Assembly: GCA_018648865.1 (NCBI GenBank)
Contig: JABGQH010000013.1
Location: 215,123-279,122, forward strand
Direction of reading: 5' to 3'
Source: Candidatus Peregrinibacteria bacterium
GTDB taxonomy: Bacteria > Patescibacteriota > Gracilibacteria > Peribacterales > Peribacteraceae
Length of the DNA: 64,000 bases
The position numbers and the translations under genes are program-made. Shown here in pieces: positions 41,663 through 51,635 of the stretch. Position 1 is the stretch's first letter. Each line of letters starts with the position of its first letter. The notes beneath the pieces are model-generated. The model ran no database searches. It saw only the letters and a program-made list of their open reading frames with translations, and was not told the DNA's origin.

Positions 41663-43021
41663 ATGCCAGCAAAAAAGAAAAAACCAGCGGCAAAGAAAAT
41701 AGAGAAAAAAAGCGAATTTGCTCTAAATGATGAAGGTGAACCAAATGCAAAAGAAGAGAAACCAAAAGAAGAGAAAGAAACACCAGCCAAAGAGAAGCCA
41801 AAAAAAGGAAAGAAACAAAAAAAGAAATTCTCTTTAAGAAAAAATAAGAAGGAAGGACCAGAAGTTGTAGAAGAACCAGAAATCAAAAAAGAGGAAGTTC
41901 AAACAACACTGACCTTAAAAGAAGAGAAAGAAAAAGGAGGTCTTGGATCATTCGTTAAGCAGTTAAATTATGTTGGAATGGGCAAGCAGCGAAGTAGTTT
42001 TATACAAAGTCTAGCGCTAATGCTTGGTGCAGGACTTTCGCTTATAGAAGCCCTGCAAGCCCTAGAAGCAGAGACGCGATCCAGATCCATGAAAAAAGTG
42101 GTTCACGAAATCACGCTATCTGTTAAGAGTGGTATTCCACTTTGGAGGACTCTAAAGAACACATGTTTCTTCACGCCTTATGAAATTGCACTAATTCACA
42201 TAGGAGAAGATGCAGGAAGTCTGGCTAGAAATATGACTTATTTAGCAGAGCAACAAGAGAAAGATCATGCACTTAAGCAAAAAGTAAAGATGGCGATGAT
42301 CTATCCAACAATTGTTATGGTTATGGTTTTTGTAATTGTAATTGGTCTTGGAATGTTTGTTTTGCCAAACCTTGTACAGGTTTTGTTCTCTATGAATGTA
42401 GAACTCCCGCTTACGACTAGAATACTAATTAAGATAACAAGAATATTTGAAAACTATGGGACAATAATTGCTCCAGGGTGCATTGCAGCATTTATAGGTA
42501 TTAGTCTGCTATCTAAATTTACAAGGTTTAAGGCTGTAACTCAGTGGTTTATGTTTAAGTTGCCAGGCATAGGAAGGCTGGCAAAAGAAGCCACAATCGC
42601 AAGATTTGGAGTCATCCTTGGTGGACTACTTCGGGCTGGGGTACCCATGTTGGTTGCTTTAGAGTCTTTAGTAGATGTAACACAGGTAGTGGAGTATAAG
42701 ACGTTTTATAAAAAATTACTTAAGCATATAGAGGTGGGAGAATCGTTTAGCAAAAGTTTTTCTAGTATTAAAAGCACAAGAAGAGTGCTTCCTGTTTCTG
42801 TTCAGCAGTTAGTAGTAACAGGAGAAAAATCTGGAACGTTGTCTAAAACACTTATTAAAATCTCTGATATTTATCAGCAAAAAGCTGAAGATACAGCAGA
42901 AAAATTGCCAATAATTTTAGAGCCAATTCTATTATTACTGATCGGAGCGATAGTTGGGACAATAGCATTTGCTATTATTACGCCAATCTACAGCGTAGTT
43001 GGCAATGTTGGAGCTGGGTAA
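41663..43021 (+). CDS. pilC: Type IV pilus inner membrane platform protein PilC (GspF family)
   Basis: A 452-residue platform protein. The first 95 residues are a highly charged Lys/Glu-rich tail not usual in the family. Two GspF domains follow (about 112-235 and about 315-440; FIQSLALMLGAGLSLIEALQ and ARFGVILGGLLRAGVPMLVAL). Three membrane helices are visible. It binds PilB and passes pilins into the fibre. Confidence 0.94.
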   Translation: MPAKKKKPAAKKIEKKSEFALNDEGEPNAKEEKPKEEKETPAKEKPKKGKKQKKKFSLRKNKKEGPEVVEEPEIKKEEVQTTLTLKEEKEKGGLGSFVKQLNYVGMGKQRSSFIQSLALMLGAGLSLIEALQALEAETRSRSMKKVVHEITLSVKSGIPLWRTLKNTCFFTPYEIALIHIGEDAGSLARNMTYLAEQQEKDHALKQKVKMAMIYPTIVMVMVFVIVIGLGMFVLPNLVQVLFSMNVELPLTTRILIKITRIFENYGTIIAPGCIAAFIGISLLSKFTRFKAVTQWFMFKLPGIGRLAKEATIARFGVILGGLLRAGVPMLVALESLVDVTQVVEYKTFYKKLLKHIEVGESFSKSFSSIKSTRRVLPVSVQQLVVTGEKSGTLSKTLIKISDIYQQKAEDTAEKLPIILEPILLLLIGAIVGTIAFAIITPIYSVVGNVGAG

Positions 43022-43062
43022 TTCGTGACACACTATGTGGTGAATCCTTACTCCCCACATAC

Positions 43063-46017
43063 ATGTTTAAAAAAAGAAACGCTTTTACCGCTGTAGAGGT
43101 AGCACTTGCAATGGGTATTGTTGCTGTTATGGCAGGTGTAACAGTGCCTATGTATCGTACGTATCAAATACGTAGTGATCTAGATACGGTAACAGAACAA
43201 ACAATTCAAGGAATTAGACGTGCGCAAGTTCTAGCACAATCAAATGAACATGATTTACCGTGGGGGTATTATGTTCAAGATGGAGTTATATTTGCAGGAC
43301 AAGCGTATCAAGTAAGGAACGAAGAATACGATGAAATGTATCCTGTTCCATCAACAATAAATACATCAGGACTTAGTGAAGTGGTGTTTTCTCAATTAGA
43401 AGGAGTACCAGACAGAGAAGGAGAAATAATAATCCAAGCACTAAATGGAGACAGGAGAGTGATACAGATAGGTTTGTATGGTGTATTAGAGGCAAGTGAT
43501 ATTGAGTCTCCAGAAATCGTTGAGGGCTCTTCTGAAGAAGAAGATGACGAAGGTTCGGATTCATCAGAAGGAAGTGATAGTAGCGATGGGTCAGAAGGAA
43601 GTGATAGTAGCGAGGGAGACCCAGGTGGGAGTAGCAGCACATCCTCTGAAGGAGAAACAGGAGATGATTCAGGAGACGGAGATGACTCAGATGATTCAGG
43701 CGATGATGAATATCCAAATCCAGATGAGGGAGATACAACAACATGTGAAGATCGTTTTTATATAAAAGATGATGGTACGATAGAAACACTTGGTACAGTT
43801 AACGCAACTTTTAATGTACTTGGATCAGAAATTACTTACGGAGAGAATGGTCCAAAAGTAAAAGTTACCATAGAGGCTAGTACAGACGATGGTGAAACAT
43901 GGTTTGATTTATTTAATGGCAAAGCAGTAAAGAGAGGAGACACAGAAATTGTGCGAAATCTTACATCTGGATCAAAAGTTCTTCTAAGAATAGAAGGTCG
44001 TCATTCTTGGTTCTTTAGGAAGGAGTACGCTTCTAATGATTCAGATGAGCATATATTTGTATTAAGGAACTCAGATCCAGTACCGCAGTTCCCAGTTTTT
44101 AATGACCAAACAGGACTAGAGGATTTCTTGCAAGATATATTAAATGAAGACGGAACAATTAGTATTGGGCAATACGACACAGTCTTCCTAACAGAGCTTG
44201 GTTCTTTAGGAGAAGACTCATCTGATTTCCAAGATGCCGTAATTCAAGTTTCATTTAATTTAGCAGAAGGAAGTTGTGTAGTTGGAACAGATATTCCAAG
44301 TGTAAAAGTTGAGTTTTCTAGAATAGAAAACAGTGGGAACGGAGATACAAATAATGTTGTATTTGTTGGAGCACAAGAGGTTCCTTTTGCAGATAGCCAA
44401 TGGATTCCATTAGAAGACGCATTGGGCAATGCGATTCTAGATGTTCCTTCTACAGAGGATGTGCCAGGCATTGGTCTTTCACGTGAGGATGGGTTTATTA
44501 GAGTCTTGAATTATGGGAATAATTCTTTTGGAAGTTTAGAAATATCAGATTCAAAAATTATATTTAATGATGCTGCCATTGAATACATAGAAAATGAAAG
44601 TGGGACATACCAAACAGAAAATCCATTTGATGGGATTGTTAATGATGGGGCAGGAGGAGATGAGATTACATTGTTAACAGGAAGCCAATCGTTACTATTT
44701 CAATCTCGTGTGACAGTTGCGAATGATGGTCTATTAATCTATTGGCAAAGAGGTAATCCAGAGGGGGTAGTTGATCCAGACTCAGAGGATGATCCAGATG
44801 GATCAGATGATACAGATCCTGGGACTGATACAGATGACGATTCAGATACTGATTCTGATGGTGGTGGAGACATAGCAGAAGAAACACCAGATCCTTGTGG
44901 GATTCCATACACAATAAATCAGGGGAGGATAACAGTAAACGAACCAGCGGACATAACAGTTAGGACACTGGGGTCATACAGTACATATGGATCTAGAGGA
45001 CCAGAAATCAGTACATACCTACATGCAAGTTTTGACGGTGGTACTAGCTATCAAACGCTATTTGAATACAGAGATATAGACGGAGGAGAAAGGCAGACAT
45101 TTAGTGACATTGCATCTGGATCAACAATTACATTTAAGGCAGATGGAAGATATTCATGGCTGTTTAGAAATTCAGTTGAATCTACAGATGAGACTCGTAC
45201 AAAAATCCTAGAAAGAGGAAGCTCATTACCAGGAACAACACCATTTCAGAATGTGTATGGGCTTGAGTCTTTCCTAAGGAATGTAATAAGCAATCAATCA
45301 ACAATTGATATAGGGAAAACATCTTTGTTATTACTATTTGAATTGCAAGACGTGGATGCAAACTCAGATTATCAGGATGTTGTTATAGAAATATTCTTAG
45401 AGAAACCATCAAGTGGTGGTATTTGTGGAGCCCAAAATACAGACGATACAGATAATGAAAGCAGTTCAAGTAGTACATCTAGTGTTGGTGATACAGATCC
45501 AGATGCAGATCCAGAGGATGAAGAAGTAGAAGAGGGTCAGAAGGTTATTTGTCACTTCCCTCCTGGGAATAGAGGTAGCCCAGAAACAATAGTAATTGGT
45601 GAGTCTGCATGGAAAGCTCATTCTGCACATGGTGATCGTCCTGGTGAATGTGAAAGCGACGGAGACGGTGATGGAGTTTTAAATTCTTATGATCTTTGCC
45701 CAGATACATATATGCCTGAGGCAGTTCCTACTACAGGAACACTTCTTTTCCATAGATTTGCTTTAACTAGCTCAAATCCAATATTTATAAGCGGACCAAG
45801 GAAGAAATTTCTTTCGGAATTCACTTTAGAATCAACCAAGGGATGTAGTTGCGGACAAATGATTGATGTGGCTGAAGGTAAAAAGACATATCACTTTGAG
45901 CAATATCCACGCCTATATAGAAATATGAAAAGCCTCTTCCCATTCTATACACGTGGTGCCAGAAGCTATGGTTGCGGCAGAGCAATTATGAAGATGGTTA
46001 AGAACTTTGAAATATAA
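43063..46017 (+). CDS. Giant pilin-like protein with repeated surface domains
   Basis: A 984-residue protein starting with a type IV prepilin signal (KKRNA then FTAVEVALAMGIVAVMAGV; Ala rather than Gly before the cut, Glu at +5). A short GspH-like pilin domain ends near 145. Acidic Ser/Asp/Gly-rich linkers (about 150-230 and 575-610) separate two homologous beta-rich domains (about 240-405 and 625-775; both have a FFR/LFR core after GRxSW). A further domain has ICHFPPGN and ESAWKAHSAHGD, then a calcium-type DGDGDGVLNSYDLC. Probably a minor, tip-located adhesive pilin. Very long for a pilin. Confidence 0.75.
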   Translation: MFKKRNAFTAVEVALAMGIVAVMAGVTVPMYRTYQIRSDLDTVTEQTIQGIRRAQVLAQSNEHDLPWGYYVQDGVIFAGQAYQVRNEEYDEMYPVPSTINTSGLSEVVFSQLEGVPDREGEIIIQALNGDRRVIQIGLYGVLEASDIESPEIVEGSSEEEDDEGSDSSEGSDSSDGSEGSDSSEGDPGGSSSTSSEGETGDDSGDGDDSDDSGDDEYPNPDEGDTTTCEDRFYIKDDGTIETLGTVNATFNVLGSEITYGENGPKVKVTIEASTDDGETWFDLFNGKAVKRGDTEIVRNLTSGSKVLLRIEGRHSWFFRKEYASNDSDEHIFVLRNSDPVPQFPVFNDQTGLEDFLQDILNEDGTISIGQYDTVFLTELGSLGEDSSDFQDAVIQVSFNLAEGSCVVGTDIPSVKVEFSRIENSGNGDTNNVVFVGAQEVPFADSQWIPLEDALGNAILDVPSTEDVPGIGLSREDGFIRVLNYGNNSFGSLEISDSKIIFNDAAIEYIENESGTYQTENPFDGIVNDGAGGDEITLLTGSQSLLFQSRVTVANDGLLIYWQRGNPEGVVDPDSEDDPDGSDDTDPGTDTDDDSDTDSDGGGDIAEETPDPCGIPYTINQGRITVNEPADITVRTLGSYSTYGSRGPEISTYLHASFDGGTSYQTLFEYRDIDGGERQTFSDIASGSTITFKADGRYSWLFRNSVESTDETRTKILERGSSLPGTTPFQNVYGLESFLRNVISNQSTIDIGKTSLLLLFELQDVDANSDYQDVVIEIFLEKPSSGGICGAQNTDDTDNESSSSSTSSVGDTDPDADPEDEEVEEGQKVICHFPPGNRGSPETIVIGESAWKAHSAHGDRPGECESDGDGDGVLNSYDLCPDTYMPEAVPTTGTLLFHRFALTSSNPIFISGPRKKFLSEFTLESTKGCSCGQMIDVAEGKKTYHFEQYPRLYRNMKSLFPFYTRGARSYGCGRAIMKMVKNFEI

Positions 46018-46075
46018 GCTTCTGTCTGCGCAACATGCTCCTAGGATGCATATATATAATCGATTGCTATACTCC

Positions 46076-47524
46076 ATGTCAGTGACAAACATACGAACAC
46101 GCTCGGGTTTTATGCTTATGGATGCCCTACTGGGGGCAGCACTGTTTGGGATATTCTTAACAGCAGTTGGTTCTACTATATTAATTGGTCAGCAGAGCTT
46201 TTTAAAAAGTGGAGATATGGCTAGAGGAGTATTTCTATCTACTCAAGGACTAGAATCAGTTAGGAACATCCGTGATTTAGATTGGGATCTATTGGAAGAA
46301 GGGGGCCCACTTGGGGTAGCAATAGGAGAAGATGGTACATGGGAGTTCTCTGGGACAGGATCTACAACTCAGGACGCATTTACAACCTCTGTAGTACTGG
46401 AAGCCATAGACGACAATTCATTTTTAGTAACATCTACAACGAATTGGGAAATAAGTAGAGATCGAAAAAGTTCTACAAGTGTTCAGTCTTTAGTAACTAA
46501 TTGGAGAAAGGAGCAAACAATTGGTGACTGGAGTTCTATTTCTATAGAAGGGAGCATAGTGATTTCTGGCACCCCACTATTTAGGAATGTTCATATTGAT
46601 GGTCAGTATGCTTTTGTAACAGGAGAGACAACAGCCGGTGGAAATGGTTTATATATATTTGATATTTCAGATACAGAAAATCCACAAAGAGTTGCATCTG
46701 ATTTCTCTTTAACTGGAAACGGACATCATATGGTTTCGGTAGGTTCGGGCTTAATAATTGTTGTAGAGCAAGAATTCCCAGAAGTGATTTTGTATGACAT
46801 ATCTTCCCCATCAACTCTTTCTGTTAGTGATCAGTTAGATGGTATTAATGTGCCAGGCGATGGCAAGGCAGTGACAGTAGCGACCTACAATAATTATGTA
46901 TTCATTGGCGCCAAGAACAATGCAACAGAAGATGAGTTCTATAGTTACAGCATTAATGGAGACTCCTTAACCTTTCTTGATAGTTTTGATACAGATGGCA
47001 GTTTGAATGACATTTTTTTGCAAAATGGATATGCATATATGGCGAGTGGAGACAATATCGCAGAGTTAAGGGTGCTAGATGTATTTGATCCGAATAGTAT
47101 TCAAAATGCACCAGGAAATGGTTATAACTTAATAGATGTTCATGATGGTATTTCTATTGATGGATGTGGCACAGGTGTATTACTTGGTCGTATGAACGGA
47201 GGAGTAATAGAAGAATTCATACTTTTTGATACAGCAGACGGAGCTGTCCCATCCCCACCACCAGGGCCTTTTTATTATGAAATGGCTGGCGCTGTACAGG
47301 ACATAGAATGTGAGCCGGGTGGGAGGTATGTTTTTGTGGCTTCTGATTTCGATAGTAAGGAATTAAGCGTTATTAGACCAAGTGGAATCGTGGTTGGCCA
47401 ATCCGCAGAGGCAACCTATTTTGATGCACCAGAAATGGGATATGGAGTGTCTTATGATCTTTCACGAGATCGACTGTTCTTTGTAACTAGTAATACATTA
47501 TATATTTTCAAACCAGGTAATTAA
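46076..47524 (+). CDS. Pilin-like protein with LVIVD-type beta-propeller
   Basis: A 482-residue protein. The prepilin signal is TRSG then FMLMDALLGAALFGIFLTAV, with Asp at +5 in place of Glu. From about residue 140 on, repeats such as YAFVTGETTAGGNGLYIFDI, FPEVILYDIS and LRVLDVFDP match LVIVD-repeat beta-propellers. The start at 46076 is chosen because TATAAT (46054-46059) lies just upstream and the longer frame overlaps the previous gene. This is a pilin anchor carrying a propeller, likely surface-exposed at the fibre tip. Confidence 0.72.
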   Translation: MSVTNIRTRSGFMLMDALLGAALFGIFLTAVGSTILIGQQSFLKSGDMARGVFLSTQGLESVRNIRDLDWDLLEEGGPLGVAIGEDGTWEFSGTGSTTQDAFTTSVVLEAIDDNSFLVTSTTNWEISRDRKSSTSVQSLVTNWRKEQTIGDWSSISIEGSIVISGTPLFRNVHIDGQYAFVTGETTAGGNGLYIFDISDTENPQRVASDFSLTGNGHHMVSVGSGLIIVVEQEFPEVILYDISSPSTLSVSDQLDGINVPGDGKAVTVATYNNYVFIGAKNNATEDEFYSYSINGDSLTFLDSFDTDGSLNDIFLQNGYAYMASGDNIAELRVLDVFDPNSIQNAPGNGYNLIDVHDGISIDGCGTGVLLGRMNGGVIEEFILFDTADGAVPSPPPGPFYYEMAGAVQDIECEPGGRYVFVASDFDSKELSVIRPSGIVVGQSAEATYFDAPEMGYGVSYDLSRDRLFFVTSNTLYIFKPGN

Positions 47525-47943
47525 TGTTTAATAAAAGAGATAGAGACGGCTTTATATATCTACTAACAGTACTGGTAGTGGGGATTGTAGCTACTTCAGT
47601 AACCGCTTCATTTTTGCTTATGTCTGTTTCTGCGATGAAAACAGGAACAGCAGTGCAACATTCATCACAAGCAATGGCTATCGCGCAGGCTTGCGCTGAG
47701 CATGGAATTTTTAATCTAATGGAAAATCCAGATTATCAGGGGAATGAAATCCAAACTTATGAAAATGGAACATGTGAAATACTAGGAGTTGTTGGAATAG
47801 GTAGTGAGAATCGTACAATTTGCGTTGATGCTAGCGCAGGCAATAGTACGAGGAGACTAGAAATAATTATTAAAAGATTAATACCAAAAGTGCAGATATT
47901 TTCTTGGCAAGAAGTATCAGTTATTACAGCTTGTTCATATTGA
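47524..47943 (+). CDS. PilX-like minor pilin
   Basis: A 139-residue protein beginning RDRDG then FIYLLTVLVVGIVATSV, a prepilin-like signal without the usual Glu at +5, as in PilX/GspK-type minor pilins. A single Cys pair is in the C-terminal domain. Start overlaps the previous stop (TAATG), so it is translationally coupled to the propeller-pilin. Confidence 0.65.
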   Translation: MFNKRDRDGFIYLLTVLVVGIVATSVTASFLLMSVSAMKTGTAVQHSSQAMAIAQACAEHGIFNLMENPDYQGNEIQTYENGTCEILGVVGIGSENRTICVDASAGNSTRRLEIIIKRLIPKVQIFSWQEVSVITACSY

Positions 47944-47945
47944 TT

Positions 47946-48584
47946 ATGATATTTTTTAATCTAAAACATAGGCGTGGAACATCTCTTATTGAGCTAATTT
48001 TATTTTTAGGATTCTTTGCGATTGCATCTAGTGCTGTTCTTGTATTGCTATTTGGCACAATGGAACAAAGGAAAAGACAAGAAGGAATAGCTGTGGTAGA
48101 TCAAACAGCTATGCAGCTTTTGCAAACAATTTCTCATAGAGTTAGAGCTGCAGAGAGGATCCAATACCCTGTGAGAGGGTCTACGGGTAGTGTTCTGGCA
48201 TTACAAATGGCAGCAAATGCAGATAATCCAACTGTAATTGCTTTGCAAAGCGGATCATTGATTGCTGTTGAGCGTGATGAATTTTCTATGTTAACAAGTA
48301 CAGACGAGGTAGAAGTTACAGAATTTCAAGTCCAAGTAACATCTGCAAGCGAAGATCGACCAAGTGTTTATGTTTATTTCACTTTAAAGAAAATATTAGG
48401 CATCCCATCCCAGCCAGAATATAGCAGGAGCTTTGAGACACTAATTTCATTATTCCCAGACGACGAATTGCAAGGTGACCAATGCAATTGTGATATCCCA
48501 GTTTGCAATGTTGGGATGCTCGATTGGCAATACTGCAATAACGATGTTTGTGTTGATTCAACAGAAAGAGTCTCTTGCCCCTAG
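47946..48584 (+). CDS. PilW-like minor pilin with Cys-rich tail
   Basis: A 212-residue prepilin. The signal is HRRG then TSLIELILFLGFFAIASSA with Glu at +5. The C-terminal about 40 residues are Cys-rich (CNCDIPVCN, CNNDVCVDS), unlike most pilins and perhaps disulfide-bonded. The ATG at 47946 is two bases after the previous stop; longer starts add a non-pilin prefix. Confidence 0.72.
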   Translation: MIFFNLKHRRGTSLIELILFLGFFAIASSAVLVLLFGTMEQRKRQEGIAVVDQTAMQLLQTISHRVRAAERIQYPVRGSTGSVLALQMAANADNPTVIALQSGSLIAVERDEFSMLTSTDEVEVTEFQVQVTSASEDRPSVYVYFTLKKILGIPSQPEYSRSFETLISLFPDDELQGDQCNCDIPVCNVGMLDWQYCNNDVCVDSTERVSCP

Positions 48585-48819
48585 ACAATAAAAGTGTTGT
48601 GAATATTTATTCTACGTGGATGTTTATATTTAGGTTTATTCAATACTATAGCCAGAAAGCTCCAATAATTTTTGAACAATAAGATTCGATTGGCATATTG
48701 ACAAAGGGGGGTAGCGGATGAATCTGGTATTTCGTTGCGCATAGTAGTTGTGCTAGCGTATCCGTTAGCTAGTGCGTATTGCACAGCCATTACTTTCCAA
48801 TCTTCCCCCTTTTTCTATT

Positions 48820-49290
48820 ATGGCAACCGTACCATCAAAAATTCGACGAGCAGGCTTCACTCTTATTGAGCTCTTGCTTGTTATTGGTATTATCGCCATT
48901 TTGGCAGCTATCGTTATCGTAGCCATCAACCCAACAAAACAGCTTGGTGATGCACGCGATGCACAACGCCGAAGTGACGTAAATACAGTTCTAAATGCTG
49001 TATACCAGTACGCCATTGACAACAATGGTACCCTCCCAGGAAACATTCCTACAGGAACTGCAAAAGAGATCTGTCTGAGCGGCGTAACTCCAGATCCAGA
49101 TTGTATTACAACATATAGTTCTACGAATCTTGCAGACCTTGAAGGAACGTATGTAGTAGGCATACCGTCTGATCCACAGAGCTCAACAGCTACAGGAACA
49201 AACTACTGGATTATTCAAGATGCAAACGGTCGTGTGACGGTTTCTGCACCAGGCGCAGAACAAGCAGCAAGTATCAGTATCACTCGATAG
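48820..49290 (+). CDS. pilA: Major type IV pilin (PilA-like)
   Basis: A 156-residue prepilin with a textbook signal: KIRRAG then FTLIELLLVIGIIAILAAIV, Glu at +5. The globular domain has the GspG-like QRRSDVNTVLNAVYQYAIDN helix and a Cys pair (about 86 and 96). A 235-bp gap with a short inverted repeat (CTAGC/GCTAG) and a terminator after the gene suggest separate, strong expression; a TTGACA at 48698 has no clear -10. Codon use is cleaner and more GC-rich than in the minor pilins, as for abundant proteins. Confidence 0.92.
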   Translation: MATVPSKIRRAGFTLIELLLVIGIIAILAAIVIVAINPTKQLGDARDAQRRSDVNTVLNAVYQYAIDNNGTLPGNIPTGTAKEICLSGVTPDPDCITTYSSTNLADLEGTYVVGIPSDPQSSTATGTNYWIIQDANGRVTVSAPGAEQAASISITR

Positions 49291-49313
49291 TTTCTATTTA
49301 AAGGATATAAAAG

Positions 49314-49341
49314 AGCCCTCAGTTAACCCTGGGGGCTTTTT
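49314..49341 (+). terminator. Intrinsic terminator after pilA
   Basis: A 9-bp stem (49314-49322 with 49329-49337, one G:T pair), loop of six, then a five-T run. Confidence 0.88.
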
Positions 49342-49362
49342 GTAGGTAAAAAAGGAAAAATA

Positions 49363-49371
49363 TGTTATAAT
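49363..49371 (+). promoter_or_regulatory. Extended -10 of the histidine kinase gene
   Basis: TGTTATAAT, 22 nt before the ATG at 49394; it predicts a leader of about 15 nt. Confidence 0.5.
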
Positions 49372-49393
49372 AATACTAAATAAAAATATATTA

Positions 49394-51619
49394 ATGACAG
49401 ACAAAACCCCCCAAGAAAGGCCTTGGAATCATTCTATGCGTGAACGCTTAGCGTGTCAGTTCTTATTATTATCCTCTATAACAATTGTAACCTTAGCGAT
49501 TGTTGCGGTTGTTATTTTGTATTCACACGTAAGTCAGAGGGTTCAATTGCAGCTTGCCTCAGAAAGCTCTGCAAAGGAAGACTTAATCGAACAAAGATTA
49601 CAAAGAGATTGGGAGCATGCATCATTGTGGGCTAGACAATCCAATATAGTCAATATTCTTAGATTTGGAGACTCGCATGGATTTCTACAGTCACTAGCTA
49701 ACGATGCAAAGGAAGAAGGAGTCTCTGCAGTAGGGGTTGGAGTATTTTCTAAAAATGGAAAACAAATAGCGCGAAGCGGAGTTGTTCATACAGAAGATCT
49801 TTCATTTTCTATAGGAAGAGGAACTCCATATATTAAGGATGGTAAATTTGTTGGCCACATAGTAGAAGCACCGATTAGAGATAGTTACGGGCAGGTACAG
49901 GGATATCTAGTTGTGCAATTTGATATGAGGGATTCTTTAAAGTCTATTCTCTCTGTATCTGATATTGGTGAATCTGCTGAGCTTATAATTGGTCACGAAA
50001 AAGATGGAATTCTATTAATGCTTCATCATAGACACAGTGAAAACGCATCAGCAGAAATAGGCTACGGATCATTACGAACAATGATCGAAAGGAATGATCC
50101 ACTTGCCAGAGCTGTACTGCAGCAAGAGGGGGTAATAAAATCAGTAAATTATGAAGGCAGAAAAGTGTTTGCTGCTTATAGATATTTACCAAGACTAGGA
50201 TGGGGGCTAGTACTCTCTATAGACTCGAATGAGGCACTTCTTGGTGTTCGTGCAATGATAGTTTCAATAATCGCAGTTGGATTGCTTCTGCTTGGTATGT
50301 CTATGCTTCTTTCTGCAAGTATCGCATCTAGAATGACAACGCCATTAATAAATATGGCGACTTCTATGAAGAAGTTGGGCCCTGGTCACTGGATTTATAA
50401 GCAAACTGTAAACACAGGAGACGAGATAGAATTTATGGATAGAACTGTTGCAGAGCTATCTTCTAAGCTTAGATCTTTATATAAAAATTTAGAAAAAGAA
50501 GTAAAAAAACAGACACAAGATGTTAGGGAACAAAGTGAAATGAAAAAGGCAATACTAGATTCTACAGTACATGGAGTAATGCTTACGGATGCAGAGGGGA
50601 GCTTAATCTTATTAAATCCTGCAGCACAAAAAATACTTGGCCGAGACGCAGAGATGAGTATTGGGCTACCTGTATTAGAGATATTTCATTTATGTAGGCA
50701 AAGTAAGGAAGTTAATGCAGTGGATCATCCAGTAATTAAATGTATTCATTCTTGTGAGCCAATTGTTCCTAGGGGAGACACACGATGGAGCGTAGTAGAT
50801 CCAAGTGGGAATTTGTTACCAATAGACATGACAGTAACACCAGTACTAGATGGCAAAAAAATAATTGGAACTGTAGTTGTGTTTAGAGACGTAACAGAAG
50901 AACGTCGTATGGAGGAATTAAAGACAGAGTTCATTTCACTTGCGTCTCACCAACTCAGATCACCTCTCTCCATAATAAAATGGTATACAGAATTACTAGA
51001 AGATAAATCTAGTATGGAAAGCAAAAAAGTACATCATCAATACACTCTAGAAATTGCAAAAGCTGGGGATAGGATGTCGGATCTTGTAGATGCGTTGTTG
51101 CAGGCTGCGCAACTAGAATCAAACGGACTAATGGCAGAAAAAAGAAAAGTAAATATGAATATGTTTGTTTCAGATTTAGGAGAAGAACTAAATATATTGG
51201 CAAAGAGACGTGGTATTAAATGTGGAGTAAAAGTTCCAAAGGAACATATTGTTTCCAATACTGATCCAGTTTTACTACACATTGTTGTTCAGAATCTATT
51301 TTCTAATGCTGTTAAATATACAAAAGAAGGAGGAGATGTAGTGATCTCACTCAAAGCAGTAAAAGATGGTGCAGAGATTTCTGTAAAAGACACAGGGATT
51401 GGGATACCAAAGAAATCTTGTTCTAGGATTTTCCAAAGGCTTTTCAGGGCAGAGAATGTAAAAGCACTAGATACAGATGGTACAGGGCTGGGACTATATA
51501 TATCTAAGATGATAGTAGATCTATTAGATGGAAAGATTGATTTTGTTAGTAAAGAATCAAAAGGAACCACATTTACAGTATTTTTGCCAACACAAGAGAT
51601 ATCAAAAAAGAAGAAGTAG
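49394..51619 (+). CDS. Membrane sensor histidine kinase (Cache-HAMP-PAS-HisKA-HATPase)
   Basis: A 741-residue sensor kinase. Two membrane helices (about 22-46 and 280-303) bracket an extracytoplasmic Cache-like domain. A HAMP region (about 305-360), a coiled coil, a PAS domain (about 385-500; VMLTDAEGSLILLNPAAQKIL) and the kinase follow: phospho-accepting His in ASHQLRSPLSIIKWY (about 519), N box NLFSNAVKYT, and G boxes VKDTGIGIPK and GTGLGLYI. It lies after pilA and its terminator, so it is separate from the pilin operon but a likely partner of the receiver at 39394. Confidence 0.94.
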   Translation: MTDKTPQERPWNHSMRERLACQFLLLSSITIVTLAIVAVVILYSHVSQRVQLQLASESSAKEDLIEQRLQRDWEHASLWARQSNIVNILRFGDSHGFLQSLANDAKEEGVSAVGVGVFSKNGKQIARSGVVHTEDLSFSIGRGTPYIKDGKFVGHIVEAPIRDSYGQVQGYLVVQFDMRDSLKSILSVSDIGESAELIIGHEKDGILLMLHHRHSENASAEIGYGSLRTMIERNDPLARAVLQQEGVIKSVNYEGRKVFAAYRYLPRLGWGLVLSIDSNEALLGVRAMIVSIIAVGLLLLGMSMLLSASIASRMTTPLINMATSMKKLGPGHWIYKQTVNTGDEIEFMDRTVAELSSKLRSLYKNLEKEVKKQTQDVREQSEMKKAILDSTVHGVMLTDAEGSLILLNPAAQKILGRDAEMSIGLPVLEIFHLCRQSKEVNAVDHPVIKCIHSCEPIVPRGDTRWSVVDPSGNLLPIDMTVTPVLDGKKIIGTVVVFRDVTEERRMEELKTEFISLASHQLRSPLSIIKWYTELLEDKSSMESKKVHHQYTLEIAKAGDRMSDLVDALLQAAQLESNGLMAEKRKVNMNMFVSDLGEELNILAKRRGIKCGVKVPKEHIVSNTDPVLLHIVVQNLFSNAVKYTKEGGDVVISLKAVKDGAEISVKDTGIGIPKKSCSRIFQRLFRAENVKALDTDGTGLGLYISKMIVDLLDGKIDFVSKESKGTTFTVFLPTQEISKKKK

Positions 51620-51635
51620 ATCTCCTTTTTTAATT

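Noticed and set aside
43373..43789. Minus-strand frame of 138 codons within the giant pilin gene
   Set aside because: It is a His/Leu-rich shadow produced by the Ser/Asp-rich linker on the plus strand.
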